Positions 7,215 through 13,464 of a stretch of DNA of 16,252 bases are shown here, one piece after another; within the stretch, counting starts at the first letter, position 1, and each line of letters opens with the position of its first letter. Source of the DNA: UBA5336 sp964506685 (GTDB taxonomy: Bacteria; Pseudomonadota; Alphaproteobacteria; Caulobacterales; Hyphomonadaceae). Where the stretch lies: the NCBI GenBank assembly GCA_964506685.1, contig CAZDMQ010000072.1:1-16252 (forward strand), read 5' to 3'. The position numbers and the translations under genes were made by a program. The notes beneath the pieces are model-generated. The model ran no database searches. It was given only the letters and a program-made list of their open reading frames with translations, and had not been told where the DNA came from.

Positions 7215-7807
7215 TTGCGATCTCCCTGTTCGCGGTTCATCCGGGCCAGCAGTGACCGCTCCCCGAACCCCAGCAGCAGGGCGACTGACAGCCCGGCGGT
7301 GAAGACCACCAGCACCTCGCCCAGCGTATCGAAGCCCCGATAGGAGGCGAGGATGGACGTGACCACGTTCGGGAACCCCATTTCCGGGTAATGCCGGTCG
7401 AGATACTCGGCGCCGACGCCGGTATTGGCCGGCGAGAGCGGGTCGCCAAACGCCGGCAGGTCGATGGTCGCATAGAGCAGCGCTGTCCCCGTCGCCACCA
7501 CCACAACGAAGGGCGCAATCCGCGCAAATACCCGTTCGGGCTTCGCCGTCCGCGCGGTCAGGAGCATGGCACCAAGCATCAGCGCCGTGGAGATGCCGGC
7601 CCCGACGGCCGCCTCGGTAAAGGCCACATCCACCGCATCGGCGGCCACGAACCAGGCTGCGGACACGAGCGAGTAGAGCCCTGACAACATGACAATCGCA
7701 AACAGGCTGCGCAGCCGCGCCACCGCCAGCCCGAGCACCAGCAGGATAAGCAACAGGGCAAGGCCGATCACCGCCTCCCACAGGTCGCCGCGCTCAATGA
7801 TCATCAT
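7211..7807 (-). CDS. DUF4040 / MrpA C-terminal-domain-like subunit (MbhD+MbhE-like)
   Basis: A 198-residue membrane protein equivalent to the C-terminal part of MrpA. Residues about 10-85 form the DUF4040 (MbhD-like) unit with the conserved DVAFTEAAVGAGISTALML block, including Glu65. Residues about 95-185 match the MbhE-like part, with NVVTSILASYRGFDTLGEVLV and the conserved Glu164. In Mrp these pieces normally extend the long MrpA polypeptide; here they form a stand-alone gene, as in archaeal Mbh-type modules. The start is ATG 7807, in ATGA overlap with the mrpG stop; the reading frame open upstream of it (to 8155) overlaps mrpG and is not used. It overlaps mrpB by GTGA. Often annotated as subunit B or A fragment in databases, so names vary. 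Confidence 0.9.
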   Translation of the reverse strand: MMIIERGDLWEAVIGLALLLILLVLGLAVARLRSLFAIVMLSGLYSLVSAAWFVAADAVDVAFTEAAVGAGISTALMLGAMLLTARTAKPERVFARIAPFVVVVATGTALLYATIDLPAFGDPLSPANTGVGAEYLDRHYPEMGFPNVVTSILASYRGFDTLGEVLVVFTAGLSVALLLGFGERSLLARMNREQGDRK

Positions 7808-8187
7808 GGCGACATCTCTCTCTTCTCGGCGCCGCCAGCCCCCGGCCCGTCGGACCGGAGCCAGGGCTGCAGCCCGGCCGTATAGGCCGCGTTGGCAACC
7901 GCATGCGAGGCCGTCGGGCCGGTCAGGAAGAGAAACACCCAGATCATCACCAGCTTGGCGACAACCAGCCAGCCCGGTGCCAGCAGGGCCATGCCGACGA
8001 GCAGTGCGGTCGCTGCCGACGTGTCGGTGACACTGGCCGCATGCATCCGTGTATAGAAATCTGGGAACCGCAGCACGCCCGCCGTACCGATCAGCGCGAG
8101 CGCCACGCCGAGCGCGCACAGCCCCACCCCGAGGACCGGGCGGGCGCTGTCCCACAGCCCCGCAAGCGATGCGAGCATCTCGCTCAT
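7804..8187 (-). CDS. mrpG: Mrp-type antiporter subunit G
   Basis: A 127-residue protein of the MnhG/PhaG family with three predicted helices. The conserved stretch GTAGVLRFPDFYTRMHAASVTDT (about residues 34-56) is the family hallmark. The C-terminus, about 20 residues, is polar and probably cytoplasmic. It overlaps mrpF by four bases upstream (ATGA) and the DUF4040 gene by four downstream. MrpE, F and G form a sub-module with MrpA's C-terminal region in solved Mrp structures, which matches their co-location here. Confidence 0.94.
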   Translation of the reverse strand: MSEMLASLAGLWDSARPVLGVGLCALGVALALIGTAGVLRFPDFYTRMHAASVTDTSAATALLVGMALLAPGWLVVAKLVMIWVFLFLTGPTASHAVANAAYTAGLQPWLRSDGPGAGGAEKREMSP

Positions 8188-8507
8188 GATGCGGTCTCCT
8201 CGCCCGGGGCGGCCTCGGGCAATGGCGCGCGCGTGGTCAGCGAGACCTGGAAGGAGCGGTAGCGGAAGAATTTCAGGATCGCGATGGTCGAGACAAAATT
8301 GATCAGCGCATAGAGCAGCGCGATATCGAGCCAGTCCGGCCGGCCCATGACAAAGCCGAGCAGGCCGAGCAGCAGCACGGTCTTGGTGCCGAAGGAATTC
8401 ACCGCCAGCACCCGGTCATAGAGGGTCGGCCCAAGCAGCGCGCGGATGAGCATCAGCCCGATCGCCAGGGTGATTCCGACTGCACAGGCCGCCAGCCAGC
8501 CGCTCAT
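8184..8507 (-). CDS. mrpF: Mrp-type antiporter subunit F
   Basis: A 107-residue, three-helix MnhF/PhaF protein. The motif RALLGPTLYDRVLAVNSFGTK (about residues 22-42) is the clear family marker (usual form: GPs..DRvlA.d..g), followed by PDWLDIALLYALINFVSTIA and a basic end to the last helix. The C-terminal 15 residues are polar. It starts in ATGA overlap with mrpE. It works as a small structural subunit next to the E and G subunits. Confidence 0.94.
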   Translation of the reverse strand: MSGWLAACAVGITLAIGLMLIRALLGPTLYDRVLAVNSFGTKTVLLLGLLGFVMGRPDWLDIALLYALINFVSTIAILKFFRYRSFQVSLTTRAPLPEAAPGEETAS

Positions 8508-9046
8508 GCCGCCGCTCCCTTGTCATTGCCCGCCGCTCCGGCACCGCCCGGCTGTGTCGCCGGCCCGGGCTCCAGCCCGTCAACGGCGCGGGCCGTGCGG
8601 CGGTCCATCTCCTCGAAGTCCTCCGGGCCGGCCGCACTCTCGTAAAGCGAATGCACAAGCAACTGGTCGCCGTCCACCGACAGCGTCACCGTTCCCGGGG
8701 TCAGCGTGATCGAATTGGCAAAGGTCGTCTTCGCAAGGTCTGAGCGGCACGTTGTCTTCACCTTCACCAGCGCCGGGTCGATATCGGGCTCCACCCGGAG
8801 GCAGGCGCGCACGACGATCAGGTTCGCCTTGATGATCTCACCGACCAGCCAGACCCAGTAGGCGAGGAAGATGTGCAGCCGCAGATAAGGCGCGCTCTCC
8901 CGGTCCACCACGTCGAGCCGCGAGGCAAGATAGATCGTGACGAGGACGGAGACGGCCCCGAAGCCGAGGATCAACGGCTTGAACAGCCCCGACATGGTCA
9001 GCCAGAAAACGGCAAGCGCAAGTAAAAGGCCCAGAAGATATCCCAT
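8504..9046 (-). CDS. mrpE: Mrp-type antiporter subunit E
   Basis: First gene of the operon; 180 residues from ATG 9046. Two N-terminal membrane helices (about 2-17 and 22-44), a third at about 56-80, then a soluble domain with the MnhE signature ANSITLTPGTVTLSVDGDQLLVHSL (about 110-134). The final 25 residues are low-complexity Gly/Ala/Pro. A TTG four codons upstream (9058) is also in frame, but it directly abuts the GGGAG Shine-Dalgarno, which is better placed (12 bases) for the ATG. It is divergent from the porin gene with a 302-base gap. Confidence 0.93.
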   Translation of the reverse strand: MGYLLGLLLALAVFWLTMSGLFKPLILGFGAVSVLVTIYLASRLDVVDRESAPYLRLHIFLAYWVWLVGEIIKANLIVVRACLRVEPDIDPALVKVKTTCRSDLAKTTFANSITLTPGTVTLSVDGDQLLVHSLYESAAGPEDFEEMDRRTARAVDGLEPGPATQPGGAGAAGNDKGAAA

Positions 9047-9348
9047 ACGGGCGCCCAACTCCCAATTCAGCCCCAGCGACAGCGGCCATGGCTAGTGCCT
9101 TCATCCGGATTTGACCAGACCCGTTCTGTCGTTTTTTGCCGCAGGGGCGAACCGGCGCGAAGACGCATGCCCCCACCAGGATTGCACGCGCGGCAGGCAT
9201 CGACCTCCGAAATCGCCGCAAAAGTGTGCAGCGCATATTGAAAAGCGCTGTCGACCGCCCTGAGCGTTCCGCACGAGCGAGCAATCTGGACCATTCGGAA
9301 GTGGATGCAGCGGACACGTCCGCGCTTCAGAGGGAAGGATCATTACTC
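9047..9348. promoter_or_regulatory. Divergent intergenic region between Mrp operon and porin
   Basis: This 302-base gap must hold the promoter of the ten-gene Mrp operon (leftward) and that of the porin (rightward). I see no convincing -35/-10 pair for either, no clear palindromic operator and no good terminator. A six-T run at 9132-9137 lacks a proper stem. The rightward gene has an AGGGAAGGA Shine-Dalgarno at about 9331-9339. Confidence 0.5.
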
Positions 9349-10038
9349 ATGTCAACACGGCTCAAACTCTTGTCCCTGGCGGCAATCATGGGCGTCGGCT
9401 TCAGCGCCGCCGGTCATGCCGAAGGCGAGTTCTCCGGCAATGTCACGCTGACCTCGGATTATGTCTTCCGGGGCATCACCCAGGCCGACGGGGCCCCCAT
9501 GGTGCAGGGCGGATTCGACTGGGCGTCGGACCAGTTCTATGTCGGCACCTGGGCCTCGGGCGTCGATTTCGGTGACGGGACCAGCACGGAGATCGACATC
9601 TATGCCGGCTTCACGCCGACCGTCGGGGCTTTCGACCTCGATCTCGGTGCGATCTATTATCTCTATCCCGATGCGCCGGACGATCCGGAGCAGAATTTCA
9701 TCGAGCTCTATGGCGGTGCCAGCACGACACTGGGCGAGACGCTCGAAGTGGGGGCTTCGATTGCCTATTCACCCGAGTTCTACGCCGAGACCGGACAGGC
9801 CGTCTATCTCGCAGCCACGGCGGGCATTCCTCTGGGTGAGCAGTTCGGGCTCGACGCCAGTGTGGGCTACTCGGAATTCCTCGACGATGACGACTGCCCC
9901 GACTGCTCCTATGGCGATTTCTCGGTCGGGTTGACCACCGCTGCGGCCGGTTTCGACTTCGACGCCCGGTTCATCGACACCTTCGACCTTGATGGCAATG
10001 ACGAGAAGTTCGTCGTCTCGGTGAGCCGTTCGCTCTAG
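9349..10038 (+). CDS. TorF-family putative outer-membrane porin
   Basis: A 229-residue secreted protein. A signal peptide (MSTRLKLL then a hydrophobic stretch, cleavage likely after Gly-His-Ala at residue 24) leads into a mature protein that begins with EGEFSGNVTLTSDYVFRG. The TLTSDYVFRGITQADGAPMVQGGFD pattern is the marker of the TorF/TIGR02001 family, which is predicted to form a small beta-barrel. Alternating polar and aromatic residues to the end, with a final aromatic-free but strand-like FVVSVSRSL, fit a barrel. The start is ATG 9349, with a purine-rich site AGGGAAGGA upstream and a proper signal peptide; the frame is open from 9136 but that part has no signal-peptide character. It contains two Cys (CPDC) in a short acidic loop near residue 184. 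Family assignment is good; the transported solute is unknown. Confidence 0.88.
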   Translation: MSTRLKLLSLAAIMGVGFSAAGHAEGEFSGNVTLTSDYVFRGITQADGAPMVQGGFDWASDQFYVGTWASGVDFGDGTSTEIDIYAGFTPTVGAFDLDLGAIYYLYPDAPDDPEQNFIELYGGASTTLGETLEVGASIAYSPEFYAETGQAVYLAATAGIPLGEQFGLDASVGYSEFLDDDDCPDCSYGDFSVGLTTAAAGFDFDARFIDTFDLDGNDEKFVVSVSRSL

Positions 10039-10162
10039 CCCCGTCACCGGTCGCCCGCGCCGCATCTCCGGCTCCCGCTGGTGGGGCCATGCGCGGGCCG
10101 CCGGTCAAGGGCCCGACAGCCCCTTCCGGCGGGCTGCTCCTCCTCCGTCCGCCGGACAAACG

Positions 10163-10199
10163 GAGCCGCTGCAGGCGTGACGCTGCAGCGGCTCTTTTT
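10163..10199 (+). terminator. Strong intrinsic terminator of the porin gene
   Basis: A perfect 12-bp stem (left arm 10163-10174, GAGCCGCTGCAG; right arm 10183-10194) encloses an eight-base loop and is followed by five T at 10195-10199. It sits about 125 bases after the porin stop and should isolate the porin from the downstream Kef gene. The 10039-10162 part before it holds nothing I recognise. Confidence 0.92.
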
Positions 10200-10222
10200 C
10201 GGTCTCGTTTCCGTTCTCCGAT

Positions 10223-10244
10223 GGGCCGCGCCCGCGTGCGGCCC
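10223..10244. repeat. GC-rich inverted repeat in the Kef gene leader region
   Basis: Seven-base arms GGGCCGC (10223-10229) and GCGGCCC (10238-10244) flank an eight-base spacer. It has no T-run, so it is not a standard terminator. It lies between the porin terminator and the Kef gene, about 90 bases before the ATG. It may be a chance GC hairpin or part of the Kef mRNA leader. Confidence 0.45.
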
Positions 10245-10336
10245 GTCCGAGCCTCCACGTTCGGCGACCGGGGGCTGGTAAACACCGCAGCGGTCTCTAT
10301 CTCAAGGAGCAGGACGACGAGGGCAAAGGGACAGGT

Positions 10337-12097
10337 ATGGCAGCGACATTCTCATCGAGCGACGTGCTGCTGCCGGCAGTGACCCTGCTGGCCACCGGGG
10401 CGGCTGCTGCGCTGGCCTCCCGCGCCATCAAGGTCAGCCCGATCGTCGGCTACCTCGTTGCCGGTGTCATCATCGGGCCCCATGCGCTCGGCTTCGTGCA
10501 CGAGAACGACACCACGCACCTGCTGGCCGAGCTCGGCGTGGTGTTCCTCCTGTTCGACATCGGCATGCACATTTCCATGCGCGAGCTGAAGGAAAGCCGG
10601 CAGGACCTCATCAGCCTCGCCCCTGCCCACCTCGTGCTGTGCGCAACGGCCTTCACGCTGGTCGCTGGCGCCATCGGCCTGGCCTGGCCGGTCGCCATCG
10701 CCATTGGCGTGTCGCTGGCGCTGTCCTCGACGGCGGTGGTTGCACAACTCCTGACGGAGCGGCACCTCAATTCCTGCCCGCTCGGACGCTCGGCGACCCA
10801 TATCCTGATCTTCCAGGATGTCGTCGCGATCTTCCTGCTGATCTTCGTCGGCGCGCTCGGCAGCGAGGCCGCATCGATTCCGCTGACCATGGCGATTGCG
10901 GCAGGCCAGGCCGTGCTCGCCTTCGCCGCCGCCCTCGTCGCTGGACACTACCTGATGAGCCCGGTCCTGCGGGCACTGGCTGCCACGCGCAACCAGGAAG
11001 CCTTCACCGCCTTTACCCTGCTGATCGTGCTCGGGGCCGCGTCGGCCACCCATTTCGTCGGCCTGTCACTGACGCTCGGCGCCTTCCTTGCCGGACTGGC
11101 CGTTTCCGGCACCCCCTTCCGTCACCAGATCCAGACCGAGACCGGCCCGTTCCGCGGCCTGCTGCTGTCCTTCTTCTTCATCAATGTGGGACTGATGGTC
11201 GAGGTCCCGGCGCTCCTGGCAAACCTGCCCGTCATCGTCTCCGTCGCGCTCGCGATTATCGCGATCAAGACGCTCGCCGGCTATGCTGCCGCCCGTCTCA
11301 ATGGCTGGTCGGCGCCCGGCGCAACCCAGCTCACCTTCTTCCTTGGCCAGGGCTCGGAGTTCACCCTCGTCGTCCTGTCTATCCTCGCGGCCGCATCGCA
11401 GTCGGCAGCGGCCGCCGGTGCCCCGCCCCTGCTAGACCCGGTGGTCGAGACGGTGATGGTGGCGGCCGTGGCGCTCAGCCTCATCATCGCCCCGTTCTGG
11501 GCCGATGCCGGCATGCGCCTGTCCCGCGAACTCGCGCGGCGGCTGCGGGTGTCGGCGCCTGGCAAGGACAAGACCGATCCGGCCGACCAGCCCGTACTCG
11601 TCTTCGGGATGACCGAGGCCGGCCGGCTCGCCGTCGATTCCCTCATTGACCATGGCATTCCCTATATCGCCCTCGACAATGACCCCGACCGGTTCATCGC
11701 CGCCACGGCCGACGGCTACCGGGTCAGCTACGGCGACGCGGCCAATCTCCGGCTCGTCGACGCCGTGGGGGCCAATCATGCCCGGGCCGTCGTCATCGGC
11801 GCGCCGAAATACGAGATCTCCCGGGCCATCACACCGGCCATCAATCGCCAGTTTCCGGGCATGGACCGCTTCGTCTCGCTGGATACGCCCGACGAGGTGG
11901 CCCGTTTCGCCGGTCTTGGCATGCGCGCCTATCTCTCCACCTGCGCGCCACAGGGGATCGAAATGGCCACGGACCTGCTGCGGACCCTCGGCGTACCGGA
12001 CGCAGCCGTCATCGAATGGCTGCACCAGGAGGCCGAGCGGTTCAACACCAATGACCTCGCCGGAACCCTGGCCAAACCGACCGAGAAGGCCGCCTGA
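10337..12097 (+). CDS. Kef-type CPA2 monovalent cation/proton antiporter with TrkA-N domain
   Basis: A 586-residue protein. Residues about 10-390 form the Na_H_Exchanger (CPA2) membrane domain with roughly 12-13 helices. Markers are GYLVAGVIIGPHALG (about 38-52), LSSTAVVAQLL (129-139), the ion-site motif FQD (Gln160-Asp161), PFRGLLLSFFFINVGLMVEV (271-290) and QGSEFTLVVL (338-347). Residues about 418-530 form a Rossmann-type TrkA-N (RCK) domain that in Kef proteins binds nucleotide. The glycine-rich loop reads VFGMTEAGR, so the second glycine of GxGxxG is Thr here. There is no glutathione-specific KefC signature I can verify, so K+ versus Na+ and gating ligand are open. An upstream AAAGGGACAGGT gives the ribosome site. 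It is expected to export K+ (or Na+) against H+. Confidence 0.9.
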   Translation: MAATFSSSDVLLPAVTLLATGAAAALASRAIKVSPIVGYLVAGVIIGPHALGFVHENDTTHLLAELGVVFLLFDIGMHISMRELKESRQDLISLAPAHLVLCATAFTLVAGAIGLAWPVAIAIGVSLALSSTAVVAQLLTERHLNSCPLGRSATHILIFQDVVAIFLLIFVGALGSEAASIPLTMAIAAGQAVLAFAAALVAGHYLMSPVLRALAATRNQEAFTAFTLLIVLGAASATHFVGLSLTLGAFLAGLAVSGTPFRHQIQTETGPFRGLLLSFFFINVGLMVEVPALLANLPVIVSVALAIIAIKTLAGYAAARLNGWSAPGATQLTFFLGQGSEFTLVVLSILAAASQSAAAAGAPPLLDPVVETVMVAAVALSLIIAPFWADAGMRLSRELARRLRVSAPGKDKTDPADQPVLVFGMTEAGRLAVDSLIDHGIPYIALDNDPDRFIAATADGYRVSYGDAANLRLVDAVGANHARAVVIGAPKYEISRAITPAINRQFPGMDRFVSLDTPDEVARFAGLGMRAYLSTCAPQGIEMATDLLRTLGVPDAAVIEWLHQEAERFNTNDLAGTLAKPTEKAA

Positions 12098-12100
12098 ACG

Positions 12101-12123
12101 CCGGACCGGACCGGACCGGACCG
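12101..12123. repeat. (CCGGA)n pentanucleotide repeat between convergent genes
   Basis: Four perfect CCGGA copies at 12101-12120 plus CCG fill nearly all of the 26 bases between the Kef gene stop (12095-12097) and the stop of the convergent membrane-protein gene (12124-12126). No T-run follows, so it is not a standard terminator. It is a second 5-bp array in the window, of different sequence from the one at base 1. Confidence 0.9.
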
Positions 12124-12822
12124 TCAGCCGACGGAAGTCGCCTCCCAGGGTTCGAAATCGGGCATGTAGAACCTTAGATAATCGATCCATTCCTGCGGCA
12201 GGTCGATCGGAAAGAAGGCGCCGGCGATGATCGGGGGAATCGCCAGCGCGACCAGCGCGCCGACCACGAGGAAGCTCACCCCGACCCGGGCGCCAAGGAC
12301 GGCCTCTCCCCGATCGGCCAGCATGAACCTCAGGCCGGCGCCGATATGGGCAAACACAGCAAGGACACCCAGGACATAATAAGGTGCAAAGTAATAGATG
12401 AACCAGGGGCCGCTCATCACCGAGGCTGGCCAGTAGAAATTGGTATCAAGTCCGAAATACAGGCGCGCCATACCGAGCGAATAGAGATGCTGGGCCATAA
12501 ACACGAAGAACACCCCGCCCGAAACGACCTGCAACCAGCTCCAGAACCCGCTTAACCCGTCGCGGCGAATCCGGCGCACGAGCAGGACAGCCCCGATAGC
12601 AAGCTGCAAGGTGATCGAGGTGAGCAGAAGTGTCTCGACAACGGGATGTCGGTATACCAGCCGGAACGCGGCCTGCACACGGTTGTAGGTGTCGACGCCG
12701 AACACCCCAGTCAGATGCGTCAGCATGTGGACCACGAGAAACACGAACAGGACGATGGCGTTGAGCCGATGCGCCCGGCGCCCGATCGACCCGATCGCCG
12801 TTCTTGCCGACAGGTCCGTCAT
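12124..12822 (-). CDS. Five-helix membrane protein with embedded histidines (cytochrome-b-like?), coupled to rrf2
   Basis: A 232-residue integral membrane protein with five predicted helices at about 20-40, 62-83, 95-117, 140-165 and 180-203. Histidines lie in or at the ends of helices: His32 and His36 (VVHMLTHLTG) in helix 1, His59 at the entry to helix 2, His112 (AQHLYSL) in helix 3 and His159 (FAHIGAGL) in helix 4. That pattern is reminiscent of succinate dehydrogenase/fumarate reductase cytochrome b subunits, so a di-haem or mono-haem role is possible, but I cannot name the family. The start is ATG 12822, because it forms an ATGA overlap with the rrf2 stop and has a GGAGAGG ribosome site; the frame extends seven codons upstream to 12843, inside rrf2. 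Co-transcribed with the Rrf2 regulator. Partner flavoprotein or iron-sulphur subunits are absent here. Confidence 0.75.
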   Translation of the reverse strand: MTDLSARTAIGSIGRRAHRLNAIVLFVFLVVHMLTHLTGVFGVDTYNRVQAAFRLVYRHPVVETLLLTSITLQLAIGAVLLVRRIRRDGLSGFWSWLQVVSGGVFFVFMAQHLYSLGMARLYFGLDTNFYWPASVMSGPWFIYYFAPYYVLGVLAVFAHIGAGLRFMLADRGEAVLGARVGVSFLVVGALVALAIPPIIAGAFFPIDLPQEWIDYLRFYMPDFEPWEATSVG

Positions 12823-13307
12823 CTTATCCTCTCCCCGAGCCATTCAACCGACTCCCTGAGTTGTTCCGCAGGCGTCTCGGCACGTCCGGTCTGCGCGATC
12901 TCCGCCAGCGTTGTCCCGGCCAGTTCCTCCCGCCAGGCCTTGTCGGCACGCCACATTGCCCGGGCGATACCGCAGGGCTTCGTGTAACGGTCCGATGCTG
13001 CCGCGCAGGGACCGCGGCGGCGGATCTCGGTGCAGCGAAAGAGGGCCTGCCGCCCTTCCAGTGCCTCGACGATGTCAAGAAGGGTCACTTCCTCCGCCGG
13101 CCGTGCGAGGGCGTATCCGCCCGTTCGCCCCCGTTTTGTCTGCACAATCCCGGCGGCCGACAGCTGCTGCAGCGTCTTGGCCAGATAGGGCGCCGGCAGG
13201 TCGAAGAGTTCGGCAATATGACGGGCGCTCAGCGCCGTGTCCGGCGGCAGGCCGCACAGGATCGAACAGCTATGGACGGCCCACTCGATGCCTTCATTCA
13301 GTCGCAT
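12819..13307 (-). CDS. Rrf2-family transcriptional regulator, RsrR/NsrR-like with Fe-S ligand candidates
   Basis: A 162-residue Rrf2-family DNA-binding protein: winged helix at about 1-80 (ARHIAELFDLPAPYLAKTLQQL, then the wing RGRTGGYALARP), a dimerisation helix and a cysteine loop. Cys92, Cys101 and Cys112 stand in the region that holds Fe-S clusters in IscR/NsrR, with the CTEIRRRGP and PCGIARAMW blocks. Glu8 and His12 (EWAVH) are in the positions known as extra cluster ligands in RsrR (Glu8, His12, Cys90, Cys110), so a redox-sensing [2Fe-2S] or similar cluster is likely. The next gene on the same strand is translationally coupled by ATGA overlap, and alanine dehydrogenase is divergent. It probably represses its own operon through the operator over its start codon. 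What it senses is unknown. Confidence 0.87.
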   Translation of the reverse strand: MRLNEGIEWAVHSCSILCGLPPDTALSARHIAELFDLPAPYLAKTLQQLSAAGIVQTKRGRTGGYALARPAEEVTLLDIVEALEGRQALFRCTEIRRRGPCAAASDRYTKPCGIARAMWRADKAWREELAGTTLAEIAQTGRAETPAEQLRESVEWLGERIR

Positions 13308-13333
13308 TATTCGGATTTATAATATCCGAATAA
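13307..13333. promoter_or_regulatory. Perfect inverted-repeat operator and probable promoter of rrf2
   Basis: Ten-base arms TTATTCGGAT (13307-13316) and ATCCGAATAA (13324-13333) are separated by seven AT bases (TTATAAT). The repeat touches the first base of the rrf2 start codon. On the minus strand a TTGACG (13342-13337) could be the -35 and TATAAA (13321-13316), 15 bases on, the -10 within the repeat. Transcription would begin almost at the ATG, giving a nearly leaderless mRNA. On the plus strand the spacer also contains TATAAT (13318-13323), which faces alanine dehydrogenase but has no good -35. Long AT-rich palindromes of this kind are typical Rrf2-family operators; autorepression is inferred. 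Confidence 0.8.
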
Positions 13334-13464
13334 AAACGTCAATCCGCCCGCATCCCCCTTGCGCGCCAGCGGTGTCCGCCACCCCCGTGCGCCGTCCCCC
13401 GTGCCGGCTGGCCGTTGCGTGTGCGATCGCCTAGAAGAAAGGAAAAGCCACGGAGAGCGAAATC

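Noticed and set aside
9118..9137. Possible terminator with a six-T run upstream of the porin
   Set aside because: The stem before it is only about four base pairs (CAGA/TCTG) and there is no gene upstream on the plus strand that would need it.
9136..9348. N-terminal extension of the porin reading frame
   Set aside because: The extension is basic and polar with no signal-peptide character; a proper signal peptide and ribosome site support ATG 9349.
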